Of a DNA stretch of 64,000 bases, positions 8,687 through 17,103 are shown piece by piece. Every line of letters starts with the position of its first letter. Within the stretch, counting starts at the first letter, position 1. The DNA lies in contig NZ_AAXW01000012.1 in assembly GCF_000169335.1 (NCBI RefSeq), positions 1 through 64,000 of the forward strand. Reading direction: 5' to 3'. The DNA comes from Crocosphaera chwakensis CCY0110 (GTDB lineage Bacteria > Cyanobacteriota > Cyanobacteriia > Cyanobacteriales > Microcystaceae). The translations under genes and the position numbers were made by a program. The notes under the pieces were generated by a model that saw only the letters and a list, made by a program, of their open reading frames with translations, was not told the origin of the DNA and made no database searches.

Positions 8687-10234
8687 TTAAAAATGTCGGT
8701 AAGTATGGGGTTCTGCATCTGTACCAATTTTAGGCAACATTAAGACGTAACGATAGCCAGACTCTCGAGAACCTTGAACCATAATTTTGCCCCCATGATT
8801 TTCAATGAGATGACAACATAAGAGTAAACCCAATAATTCTGGAGAATGTTGAGACTTCAGTTGATTTTCTTCCTCTGAATAAATTATTTTTTCTAGGGAA
8901 GAAGCTCGCAAGACATAATCATTGGATCTTGAAATGATAGATTCTGTTTGTTCAAGAGAATTCAAAGAATTATGAAGTTGGGCTAATTTTTTTTGGGCTG
9001 AGGAGGGATGGAAATTGACTTGAGGTAAACCGTCTCCTAACCAAGGATGAGAGACCCAAACAGCAATATTTAAGGTTTTGGTGCGACGAGAAATATGAAT
9101 ACGAACTTCTCCTCCCACTTCTCCTGATTCTAGGATGCTCAAGATCAAATAATATAACCCTTGGCGTACAATTTCTTTATCTAGAAGCCAAATTCGTTTA
9201 CCGGGTTCAACTGATAAGCGTAAAGTTTGTCGTTTCTGGTTGACCACTTCAGCTAAACTGTTAATAGTATTTTGAGCCAACATCTCAATATTGACCGGGT
9301 TTAATTGTAGTTCGTTATGAGCATCATGGGAGATTCCTAACGTCAATATTTCCTTGACCAAAGAATTCATCTGTTGGCCACTACCGTAAATAATTTTTAA
9401 ATATTCTTTTTGTTTGGTTGTTAAGGAACCAAACACTTCACCCTGTAAAACACTTGACATTCCAATCACGGAGGTTAATGGGGTACGAAATTCCTCCATT
9501 AACTGGCGTAGTAATTGCAGTTTAATAGTGTTTATAGATGCGGATGCGGATGAAGTCTTAGACTCAGGACTTTCAGAACCTGCAACATTAGATATCATCA
9601 GGTTTAAGCATTCATTCTCTTGAGAGGATTGAGTTTTGAGCAGATGATTCCGTTCAAATTCCCGTAAACACCAACGAGCAGTTATGGTTAGAAATTCTAC
9701 ATCTCTGGGGGTAAACTGACGGGGAACTAAATCCATCACCGTTAACGTTCCTAAACATTGCCCTTCTGCTGTGATTAAAGGAGTTCCTAAAAAGGCTCGA
9801 ATTCCGTAATGCTGCACTAAAGAACTTTTAGCAAAAATAGGGTCTTGTAAAGTATCATGAATAGCTAAAGGTTGTTCACTGTCAACCACATAGGTACTAA
9901 AAGCTTCTTGACGAGGAATCTTGCGCGTCGAGGCTAAATCATTCATTAAGCCTAATCTTGATAGTCCTACGGCTGATTTTAGCCAAAACTGATCTTGAAC
10001 CATTATCCCCAATAGACAAATAGGAGCGTCTATGAAGTGGGCAGCAGTTTGGGTCGCCTCATCAAATATAGGAATTATCTCAGTATCTAAAAGTCCTAAG
10101 TGTTTTAAAGTTTTGACTCGTTTTTGTTCTCGGACGGCTGGACTCAACCCATCTAAGCGACAAAAAAGACGACTAGTTGAGTTGAACATAGTATTAATAT
10201 TGACCCCTAAATTGACTGCTTGCACTTGCATCAC
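8687..10234 (-). CDS. GAF-domain protein with degenerate histidine-kinase core
   Basis: The 515-aa protein has an N-terminal GAF domain (about residues 45-195) and a HisKA-like dimerisation helix (about 240-300). The H-box reads M-E-E-F-R-T-P-L at 246-253, with Glu247 where the phospho-accepting His should be. The ATPase-like region (about 350-510) lacks a recognisable N-box asparagine and the D-x-G-x-G box (W-V-S-H-P-W-L-G-D-G instead), although the end (LCCHLIENHGGKI) keeps the family shape. The sequence therefore predicts a sensor without autokinase activity, perhaps an adaptor or regulator of another kinase. No response regulator is adjacent. Confidence 0.8.
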   Translation of the reverse strand: MMQVQAVNLGVNINTMFNSTSRLFCRLDGLSPAVREQKRVKTLKHLGLLDTEIIPIFDEATQTAAHFIDAPICLLGIMVQDQFWLKSAVGLSRLGLMNDLASTRKIPRQEAFSTYVVDSEQPLAIHDTLQDPIFAKSSLVQHYGIRAFLGTPLITAEGQCLGTLTVMDLVPRQFTPRDVEFLTITARWCLREFERNHLLKTQSSQENECLNLMISNVAGSESPESKTSSASASINTIKLQLLRQLMEEFRTPLTSVIGMSSVLQGEVFGSLTTKQKEYLKIIYGSGQQMNSLVKEILTLGISHDAHNELQLNPVNIEMLAQNTINSLAEVVNQKRQTLRLSVEPGKRIWLLDKEIVRQGLYYLILSILESGEVGGEVRIHISRRTKTLNIAVWVSHPWLGDGLPQVNFHPSSAQKKLAQLHNSLNSLEQTESIISRSNDYVLRASSLEKIIYSEEENQLKSQHSPELLGLLLCCHLIENHGGKIMVQGSRESGYRYVLMLPKIGTDAEPHTYRHF

Positions 10235-10298
10235 AAAATCCCACTGACTTGAGGTTTAGAGAAACTACGCAAATATAACCAAAACTATAGGTAAAGAA

Positions 10299-10424
10299 AT
10301 GCTTACCTTAGCTGATATCTTCCTTGATATCGCTTTTTTACTGGTCAATTTGCTAATTTTAAAGTTCCCAAAAAATTTTGATTCTGAACATATTATCGAA
10401 AAACTTCTAGAAATTTTCGATTAA
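10299..10424 (+). CDS. Candidate 41-aa small protein
   Basis: An ATG eight bases after AGG opens a 41-codon frame with a hydrophobic first half (LADIFLDIAFLLVNLLIL) and a charged second half. It lies in the 331-bp gap between the divergent GAF-protein promoter side and the DUF1611 gene. I do not recognise it, and codon evidence is too short to judge. The rest of the gap is AT-rich with no other signal. Confidence 0.25.
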   Translation: MLTLADIFLDIAFLLVNLLILKFPKNFDSEHIIEKLLEIFD

Positions 10425-10565
10425 ATTCGTAATCTTACCCCTTTGTCCCTTCTCTAATTCTCTATCTTTTAACCATATTCTCCTAAGTATTGAAGCCACT
10501 TTATAAGAACTTTATAAAATTTTTGAGGATTGTGGTGAAAATTACTTAAGTTAAGAAAATTGGTG

Positions 10566-11597
10566 TTATGTGACACTATCTAAAAAGCGATCGCTATCAA
10601 ACCTAATGACATCGGTACAGGGTAGTCCAGTCATCTGTTGAACCTTATCTATAGCTTTTTGAGCGTCTTGTGTGTCTAAATGAAAGGTATTAAGGGCGAT
10701 CGCTTTAACGTTAACGGTATCGGTTGCACCACCAACCTTAGCTACCTGTTCATAGAGTTCTATCACTTCTGGTAAAGGAGGAATTGCAACGTGGGGTGCG
10801 TGTTGAATATGGGTTTGTCCTGCACGATGGACTAAAATTAAGACGGTGGGTTGACTCCCTCTAATTAGGGGTAAGGTAGCGGTTGAGCCTGGATGTAGTA
10901 ATGATCCTTGGCCTTCTATCCATAACACATCATAATCATTGGCTGCTTCTAATACCATTTTTTCTACTGCTCCAGCAGCAAAATCGACTCTAATAGCATC
11001 TAGAGCAATTCCTTCCCCTGCAATCATGATACCCCCTTGTCCAGTACCGAGAAATTTTGATTTTATCCCCCGTTTTTGAGCAGCTTTGTGGCATTCTAAA
11101 CTGGTTGACATTTTGCCCACAGACATATCAGTACCAACGGTTAAAATGCGCTGACAACTGAGCGATCGCGCTTTAGCTAACCCAATACTTAACCCAGAGG
11201 GTTCTTGACGAATATCCCAAATCCACTGTTGAGGTTGCAACCTATCAAAATAGGGGTTTAAAGGAGTATGTAAGCCATTCACCACTGATAAACCAGCCCT
11301 CACCCCTTGTTTAACTTCTTCTAGCCAAGCATCGGGTAAAATTCCCCCAGAAGGAGCAATCCCGATTAATAAGACATCAGGATTGTAAGCTAAAGCTTCT
11401 TGAACATTGGAGACAATGGGAATATTTTTAGCAATACCTGTGACTTCTTTTAAAGATTGTCCTCCACAGTCTGCATCGATAACAGCAGCGATCGCACTTT
11501 TTCCGTAACGTAAATAAGCGAGTCCTGTTTTCCCATGAGTTCCTTTGATTCCTTGATGGAGTAAAATAGCGACACGATGATTAGCTGTCAAATGCAC
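10566..11597 (-). CDS. DUF1611 family P-loop protein
   Basis: The 343-aa product belongs to the DUF1611 (DgcN-like) family. An N-terminal Rossmann-like domain (about residues 5-140) is followed by a P-loop NTPase domain, with GTDMSVGKMST as its nucleotide-binding loop near residue 185 and W-I-E-G-Q-G-S-L-L-H-P as a Walker-B-like stretch. Some relatives are linked to D-amino-acid or N-acyl amino-acid metabolism, but the cyanobacterial role is not established, and no partner gene such as an alanine racemase-like epimerase is adjacent. It lies downstream of HU, separated by a strong terminator. Confidence 0.85.
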   Translation of the reverse strand: MHLTANHRVAILLHQGIKGTHGKTGLAYLRYGKSAIAAVIDADCGGQSLKEVTGIAKNIPIVSNVQEALAYNPDVLLIGIAPSGGILPDAWLEEVKQGVRAGLSVVNGLHTPLNPYFDRLQPQQWIWDIRQEPSGLSIGLAKARSLSCQRILTVGTDMSVGKMSTSLECHKAAQKRGIKSKFLGTGQGGIMIAGEGIALDAIRVDFAAGAVEKMVLEAANDYDVLWIEGQGSLLHPGSTATLPLIRGSQPTVLILVHRAGQTHIQHAPHVAIPPLPEVIELYEQVAKVGGATDTVNVKAIALNTFHLDTQDAQKAIDKVQQMTGLPCTDVIRFDSDRFLDSVT

Positions 11598-11655
11598 AGT
11601 CAGTTACTCTTTATAGATGATTATTAACTAATAATATCTCCTAATTAATTTAGAG

Positions 11656-11690
11656 AAAAAAAAATTCCCCAATTTAAAAGATTTGGGAAA
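11656..11690 (-). terminator. Rho-independent terminator downstream of HU
   Basis: On the minus strand TTCCCAAA, a short loop and TTGGGGAA form a hairpin followed by nine T residues. It lies about 55 bases beyond the HU stop codon and insulates HU from the DUF1611 gene. Confidence 0.8.
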
Positions 11691-11744
11691 TCTTAATAAC
11701 ATTAAGCTGAAAACAGCTTTTATAGTCTTGGTCATTACACTGAG

Positions 11745-12026
11745 TTATAAAGACTCTACAACTTTTTCTTTAAAGAGTTTTCCTGCTGAAAATGCAGGAA
11801 CAGTTGTTGCAGGAATGGTAATGGGTTGTCCAGTTTGGGGATTCATTCCTTTACGTTCTTTTCTGTCTCTAGGTTCAAAAGTTCCAAAACCAACTAAAAC
11901 CACTTTATCCCCATCAGCAACGGTTTCCATAATAGTATCTGTGAGTGCATCAAGGATGTGACTCGTTTCTTTTTTGGTAAGACGAGTCTTAGCGGAGATC
12001 ATATTGACGAGTTCTTCTTTATTCAT
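11745..12026 (-). CDS. hup: HU-family DNA-binding protein
   Basis: This 93-aa nucleoid protein has the HU/IHF signature: an alpha-helical dimer core (residues 1-45), GFGTFEPRDRKERKG, and the DNA-embracing beta arm with NPQTGQPITIPA. The family length is about 90-94 aa. It bends and compacts chromosomal DNA as a homodimer, and most cyanobacteria carry a single hup gene. A strong terminator lies downstream, and the AT-rich 360-bp upstream gap should hold its promoter. Confidence 0.96.
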   Translation of the reverse strand: MNKEELVNMISAKTRLTKKETSHILDALTDTIMETVADGDKVVLVGFGTFEPRDRKERKGMNPQTGQPITIPATTVPAFSAGKLFKEKVVESL

Positions 12027-12256
12027 TGTTAATTGATAGACAATTCTGACTGAGGGTGATTATAGCTGACAATTAACCATTAAGTCACTAGAAAAGAGAC
12101 AAAAGTTAGCGTTTTTTTTGTGGTGTCCCATGTGTTGACCCCCCATCTATTTCTAGTTACCAACCCATTAAGCTTATTGTTTGGTTTAGTAACATCAGAT
12201 ATTCATCATTGTTTTTACTAAAACTTACTTTTTATTACCAAAGCTGTCTTAAATAG

Positions 12257-12285
12257 AAAACCCAAGCATAAATACTTAGGTTTTT
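12257..12285 (-). terminator. Terminator for the DMT transporter gene
   Basis: The hairpin AAACCTAAG / CTTGGGTTT (one mismatch) has U-rich sequence on both sides and lies about 110 bp beyond the DMT stop, so it could work in either direction. The rest of the 12027-12393 gap shows only AT-rich DNA. Confidence 0.6.
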
Positions 12286-12393
12286 CCTGTCTTCATTCAC
12301 TGGACTTAAATATTAAATTGTGTAAGGCAATAGGAAACAGAAAACAAGGCAAAAAATTAATTATATCTCAGTCAGAGAAAAGCTTTCGATTCG

Positions 12394-13236
12394 TTAACGG
12401 TGTATAAAGACTCCTAGTCCAATTAAAATAATTCCCCATAGTTTCTGTTCTCTAATGTCTTCTTTTAGAACCAGTTTAGCTCCTAACATACTGATAATAT
12501 AAGTTAAGGCTGTGGCTGGACGAACAAAGCTAATATCTGCCCAGCTTAAAACAGAAATGAAACTAAAAAAGGCGATTCCTTGACAAGTAATCCCACTCAA
12601 GATAATAGGGTTAGTTAGCACTTTAATGACCATTTTAGTCACTTCTACAAAAGTTACTTTTTTCATTTCTCCTATTCTTTTCATGCCAAGGGCTAATAAT
12701 AGATCTCCACTGGCATCAGAGACAGAACTAATCATAATAGCTAACCAGGTTTTAGAAACCGCTAGGCTAAAAGGTAGGAAAAATAATGGTAAATTACGAG
12801 ACTTCATATTACTATGATAATCTTGGGAAAATTGTGAGGTTTGACTATCACTCAACCCGACAAATAAGACACCACAAGATATGATAAATGTGCTTAACCA
12901 ACGCATTCCAGTTACATCTTCCCCTAAAATAGCCCAAGCAAATAATCCGTTTAAAACATAACTAGAGGCATGAATGGGTAGAACATAACTAAGGTCTAAT
13001 TTAGAAATAGCGGTAAGATAAAGACTTAAAGAAACAATTAGGATTCCTAAGCCCATTAGAATCCAATAATTCGTTAAAATATAGGCTATTAAATAAAAAA
13101 TAATCGTCGGACTCGAAAAATCAAAGCCAACAAAATCTTTCATTCCTCGACTCAGAAGGATATCGCCCAATACCTGAGTGATTGACAAAGATGCTAATAA
13201 TAGAAAAATTTTCACAGTGCTATGGTGATTACTCAA
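12394..13236 (-). CDS. EamA/DMT-family transporter
   Basis: The 280-aa membrane protein shows about nine or ten hydrophobic helices in two similar halves, the duplicated EamA layout of the drug/metabolite transporter superfamily. Each half ends in the typical pattern (ILGEDVTGMRWLSTFIISCG and LKEDIREQKLWGIILIGLG). Most such proteins export amino acids or metabolites, and the substrate cannot be inferred here. The gene stands alone, with a terminator behind it and a 416-bp gap ahead. Confidence 0.85.
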   Translation of the reverse strand: MSNHHSTVKIFLLLASLSITQVLGDILLSRGMKDFVGFDFSSPTIIFYLIAYILTNYWILMGLGILIVSLSLYLTAISKLDLSYVLPIHASSYVLNGLFAWAILGEDVTGMRWLSTFIISCGVLFVGLSDSQTSQFSQDYHSNMKSRNLPLFFLPFSLAVSKTWLAIMISSVSDASGDLLLALGMKRIGEMKKVTFVEVTKMVIKVLTNPIILSGITCQGIAFFSFISVLSWADISFVRPATALTYIISMLGAKLVLKEDIREQKLWGIILIGLGVFIHR

Positions 13237-13652
13237 TGAGTTTTACTGCCTTGTTCAATTGTCTCCTGTTCCTTTGTTAGGTTTCTATTAATTATTTATT
13301 AAACCTCCTGATTAACCTGATCTCTATGTTATGGTCATTAAAAATTTAAACCATAAATACTAACACTTTATGAGACATTATGATTTCGATCCTAACAAAA
13401 ATTAACAGCAAAAACTAATTTTCGGCTATTTTATAAAAAATACTAATCAATAACCCGACAAGCTTTAGATTACTCTAGCTAGTGACCAAAGATTAAGAAC
13501 AGTGGCTCAACAGCTTAAAACTTCTTAAACATTGATTAGTTACAGTGAGGAGTAAGCAAAACAATTAAGTGGGTAAAATATCCCATCGTAAATTGGTGAC
13601 TGACTTAACAGAGTAAAATGTTTCCTAATTATTAGAATTATCGACAAAATAC
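13237..13652. other. 416-bp intergenic region, no feature recognised
   Basis: AT-rich sequence between the DMT gene and tadA. No ORF above about 15 codons has a ribosome site, and I see no tRNA-like fold or long hairpin. It must contain the DMT promoter. Confidence 0.5.
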
Positions 13653-14144
13653 TTAATTTTTTTGCTGTCTTTTGTTTATAAACCATTTTTTTAACTGTTG
13701 ACGACATTCTGCTTCGAGGATACCTGATAACACTGAGAGATGATGATTAGAAGCTACACTATCAGGTAAATTCAAAGCAGTGCGAATACTGCCTGATTTG
13801 AGATCATCGACCCCATATACTAATAATCCTAATCGAGATTGAATAATCGCACCGGCACACATAATACAAGGTTCGAGAGTGACATACAAGGTACATTCTT
13901 CCAAGTGCCAAGATTTTAGTGTTTGACTAGCTTGACGAATAGCTATGATTTCAGCGTGGCCAGTGGGGTCATGATTAACTTCTTTACTATTATACCCTTC
14001 AGCAAGAATATTGCCCTGACGATTAATAATTACTGCGCCAACAGGGACATCTCCTAAGTTGGCTGCAATTTCTGCTAATTTTAACGCTTCTTTCATCCAG
14101 TGACGGTGAGTGTGATAATTTCCCCAGGGATCAGGTTTTTTCAT
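13653..14144 (-). CDS. tadA: tRNA-specific adenosine deaminase TadA
   Basis: The 163-aa zinc deaminase converts A34 to inosine in the tRNA-Arg(ACG) anticodon wobble position. The zinc-site motifs are both present: GHAEIIA (His ligand and catalytic Glu) and PCIMCAGA (two Cys ligands). The family length is about 150-170 aa. Translation could start at Met1 or at Met17 (MKEALKLAEIA), as the first 16 residues are poorly conserved in type. It lies upstream of purK's 3' end with a 157-bp gap that carries short tandem repeats. Confidence 0.93.
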   Translation of the reverse strand: MKKPDPWGNYHTHRHWMKEALKLAEIAANLGDVPVGAVIINRQGNILAEGYNSKEVNHDPTGHAEIIAIRQASQTLKSWHLEECTLYVTLEPCIMCAGAIIQSRLGLLVYGVDDLKSGSIRTALNLPDSVASNHHLSVLSGILEAECRQQLKKWFINKRQQKN

Positions 14145-14260
14145 TAAACTATATTTTGCACCTTCAATAAAACTATACCGCTACGGGACAGGCAAAAGTG
14201 AGGTTTCCTCAGAGTATAATTTAATTTTAGGTAGCCGTTATGCGTTAATTAAATCTTAGT

Positions 14261-14311
14261 AAGTGATAACTAATAACTGTTCACGGATAACTGGTAACTG
14301 ATCACTGATCA
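14261..14311. repeat. Short tandem repeat of the TCACTGATAACTGG family
   Basis: Four to five degenerate units (GTGATAACTAATAACTG, TTCACGGATAACTGG, TAACTGATCACTGATC) lie downstream of purK and run into its stop codon. Same family as the block at 499-524. Confidence 0.6.
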
Positions 14312-15429
14312 TTGTACCAAATTGATTCTATTTCTTTTGCAATACTTTGTGGCTCAATTTTATTATCTTGAATTAACCTTGTAACATGGCCTAATTTACG
14401 ACCTGGACGAGACTCTTTTTTTTCGTACCAATGAATGTAAGTATTAGGAAGCTTAGCCATTTTTTCACGTTTTTCTTGATAATCATGATGGGAATTTTCG
14501 TATCCTAATAAGTTCACCATCACTGCCCCTAAACAATTTAATTTAGCAGATTCTAATGATTGATCAGTAATTGCTCTTAATTGCATTTCAAACTGAGAAA
14601 TATCACAAGCATCTATAGTATAATGTCCAGAATTATGAGTTCTAGGCGCAATTTCATTGACCAACAATTTACCTTCTGGGGTTAAAAAGAATTCAATGCC
14701 GAAAATGCCAATTACATCTAATTCTGTTACTAAATGTTCAGCAATTTTTTGAGCTTCTTTTTGTACTGTTTCAGAAATATTAGCAGGGGCAATCACCCAA
14801 TGGCAAACTTGTTCTTTTTGATAGGTTTCTACCACGGAATAGGTAACAATTTCTCCTTTGGCATTACGAGCAACCATTAAGGCTAATTCTTGCTGAAAAC
14901 GAATATATTCTTCTACCATTAAAAGGCGATTATTTGCCTGTTTTAATACTGGGTTTAATTCTTCTGTATTCTTAATAATAAAAGTTCCTTGACCATCATA
15001 ACCGTGACGACGGGCTTTAATGACTAAAGGAAAGTCAAAATGATTAGATGATAATTCTTCTAAAGTCGTAAATTTTGGAACAGGAATATTGATATTTTTT
15101 AAATAACTTCGTTGTTTATATTTATCTAATAAAGGGTATAAGGTTGATAATTTGGGACGAAAACTAATCCCTTTACTTTCTAATTTTTGTAGAGCTTCTA
15201 AATTAATAAACTCATTTTCAAAGGTAATAATATCGCATTTTTCTGCTAATTTTTGAGTAGCGTTAGCATCATCAATAGGGGCTAAAATGACCTCATGGGC
15301 GATCGCTACAGCTGGATCATCTTTATGAGGGGTTTGTATGAATAAATCTATGCCTAATTTTTCGGTAGCGGTGGCCATCATCCAAGCTAGTTGACCCCCA
15401 CCAATAACACCAACACGCTTATTACTCAT
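14302..15429 (-). CDS. purK: 5-(carboxyamino)imidazole ribonucleotide synthase PurK
   Basis: The 375-aa ATP-grasp enzyme carboxylates AIR to N5-CAIR in purine synthesis. The N-terminal dinucleotide-like fold begins VGVIGGGQLAWMM. The ATP-grasp core has KARRHGYDGQGTF and, later, GIEFFLTPEGKLLVNEIAPR with TIDACDISQFEMQLRAI. Length is normal. In many cyanobacteria the 6S RNA gene ssaA lies just upstream of purK, but here the upstream gap is only 68 bp, so it is not at that place. The stop codon overlaps an intergenic repeat. Confidence 0.95.
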   Translation of the reverse strand: MSNKRVGVIGGGQLAWMMATATEKLGIDLFIQTPHKDDPAVAIAHEVILAPIDDANATQKLAEKCDIITFENEFINLEALQKLESKGISFRPKLSTLYPLLDKYKQRSYLKNINIPVPKFTTLEELSSNHFDFPLVIKARRHGYDGQGTFIIKNTEELNPVLKQANNRLLMVEEYIRFQQELALMVARNAKGEIVTYSVVETYQKEQVCHWVIAPANISETVQKEAQKIAEHLVTELDVIGIFGIEFFLTPEGKLLVNEIAPRTHNSGHYTIDACDISQFEMQLRAITDQSLESAKLNCLGAVMVNLLGYENSHHDYQEKREKMAKLPNTYIHWYEKKESRPGRKLGHVTRLIQDNKIEPQSIAKEIESIWYNDQ

Positions 15430-15497
15430 TACTTATTATGAATCAACTTTAATAGTAGACATTTAGGTGGGCTAAGAAAGCCCATCCGATGATTAGT

Positions 15498-16001
15498 TTA
15501 TTGACATCCTAGGGACTCACGGGTACTTATCCCAGTTTTTGGGTTGACACCATCAGCGCGATCGCAGAGTTTTTCAACTTCATAAATATCTAAGACCGCT
15601 AAACTAAAATCAGCCCCTGTAATTTTAGCATCATCAAACTTAGTACGCATCATGATGGCTTCAGTTAAGACGGCATCGGTTAAATCAGCCCCTTTAAAAC
15701 TGGTAAGGTAGGCTAAACCATTGGTTAAATCAGCCCCGTGGAGATCAGCCCCGATCAAGGCAGAACCGTTAAAAACAGCCCCTCTAAGATCCGCTTTACT
15801 AAAATTAGAGTCTGTGAGATCGGCATTGGTAAACTGGGCGTAAGTGAGACTTTTCTCAGAAAAATCTTCCCCGATGAGTTTAACATCTTCGTAGGAGGCA
15901 GTTGAACCGGTTACAGCTGAAGAACTAGCAGCATAAGCCGTGGGTGTTATTAACCATAGTAAGGAAAAAACCACAATTGTTAATCTTAATAAGTATTTCA
16001 T
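15498..16001 (-). CDS. Secreted pentapeptide-repeat protein, probably thylakoid-lumenal
   Basis: The 167-aa protein has a cleavable signal peptide (M-K-Y-L-L-R-L..., hydrophobic to about residue 22, cleavage after A-Y-A). About ten A(D/N)LxX repeats follow, such as TNADLTDSNFSKADLRGAVF and GADLHGADLTNG. The C-terminus carries two cysteines (KLCDRADG, ESLGCQ). It matches the layout of small lumenal pentapeptide proteins of cyanobacteria and chloroplasts (right-handed quadrilateral beta-helix), whose biochemical function is unknown. It lies upstream of purK with a 68-bp gap, so the two may share a transcript. Confidence 0.85.
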   Translation of the reverse strand: MKYLLRLTIVVFSLLWLITPTAYAASSSAVTGSTASYEDVKLIGEDFSEKSLTYAQFTNADLTDSNFSKADLRGAVFNGSALIGADLHGADLTNGLAYLTSFKGADLTDAVLTEAIMMRTKFDDAKITGADFSLAVLDIYEVEKLCDRADGVNPKTGISTRESLGCQ

Positions 16002-16086
16002 CTCTTTGAATCAAACTTGTAACAAAATTACATCTTCCATCATAATATGGGGCGTATCTTATCGATCAGGGTGAAACATATCAGCG

Positions 16087-16986
16087 TTAATCTTTTGGGG
16101 CTTTACGAATTTGAAAACAACACCATTGTTTCCGTTTCCATAAAGCTGCAACGATCCAACCTTCTTGTTCTAGGGTATCAGCGATCGCTTGAGATTGTTC
16201 AATTAAGATACCACTTAAAACCCCCCAAGTATTGGGTTTAGCTAATTTAGAAAAATGAGGAATTAAATCAATAATTACCTCAGCTAAAATATTACAAACG
16301 ATCCCATCAACTCCATCATTAACCAATTCTAATAATTCGCTCAAACTCCCTTGATTAATGACTAAATGATCAGGATGAATTTGATTAAGATGACGGTTTT
16401 CTCTAGCTGCTTTGACTGCTAAGGGGTCAATATCGACAGCATAAGCTTTACTAGCCCCTAATAAAATTGCTCCAATGGAGAGAATACCCGAACCCGAACC
16501 AATATCGGCAATGACCGTATTTTCTTTGGGTTTTGATAAGCGCATTTCTAAAGACTCTAAACATAACTGAGTAGTGGGGTGGGTTCCGGTACCAAAAGCA
16601 ACTCCTGGATCGAGCCGTAGAATCAGTTTATCCGTTTCTTCTGGGGGAGTTAACCAAGCCGGATAAACAATAAAGCGATCGCCGACTTCTGTGGGTTCCC
16701 AGTGTTCTTTCCAACTGCTGGCCCAGTCTTCTTCCTCAATTAATTTCCAACGAGTTAGGGGTTGGGGTAAATTTAACACTAAAGCATCTTGTTGCAACCA
16801 CAGGGATAATGCAGAGATATCTAAGGACTGGTACTGAATTTGTGGGGCATAAGCTTGAATGATGTATGATTTTCCTTTAATTTCCCGTGACGTTCCTGAA
16901 CAGCCAAACTTATCTAAGCGCCAAGTAATTGATTCTTCTAGATGAGGATGACACAAAATGGTGATTTCCCACCAACTGTTAGACAT
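16087..16986 (-). CDS. prmA: Ribosomal protein L11 methyltransferase PrmA
   Basis: This 299-aa class I SAM-dependent methyltransferase trimethylates ribosomal protein L11. An N-terminal substrate-recognition domain (to about residue 110) precedes the catalytic domain, with PGVAFGTGTHPTT, the SAM loop ADIGSGSGILSIGA, the acidic YAVDIDPLAV and the catalytic CNILAEVI. Length matches the family. The start at 16986 gives the expected W-W-E-I-T-I beginning. It sits between the pentapeptide gene and serA. Confidence 0.95.
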   Translation of the reverse strand: MSNSWWEITILCHPHLEESITWRLDKFGCSGTSREIKGKSYIIQAYAPQIQYQSLDISALSLWLQQDALVLNLPQPLTRWKLIEEEDWASSWKEHWEPTEVGDRFIVYPAWLTPPEETDKLILRLDPGVAFGTGTHPTTQLCLESLEMRLSKPKENTVIADIGSGSGILSIGAILLGASKAYAVDIDPLAVKAARENRHLNQIHPDHLVINQGSLSELLELVNDGVDGIVCNILAEVIIDLIPHFSKLAKPNTWGVLSGILIEQSQAIADTLEQEGWIVAALWKRKQWCCFQIRKAPKD

Positions 16987-17103
16987 AGGACGTTTTTATC
17001 AATAAAAGGAACTCGAAAATGGGGGGACTAGGGGGCAGGTAAAGTTGTTTATCTATTTTACTATTACCTATTCCCTGTTCCCTGTTGCTTTTTCCAAAAA
17101 GAG

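Noticed and set aside
15430..15497. 6S RNA gene ssaA upstream of purK
   Set aside because: Known position in other cyanobacteria, but the gap here is only 68 bp, too short for the RNA of about 185 bases.
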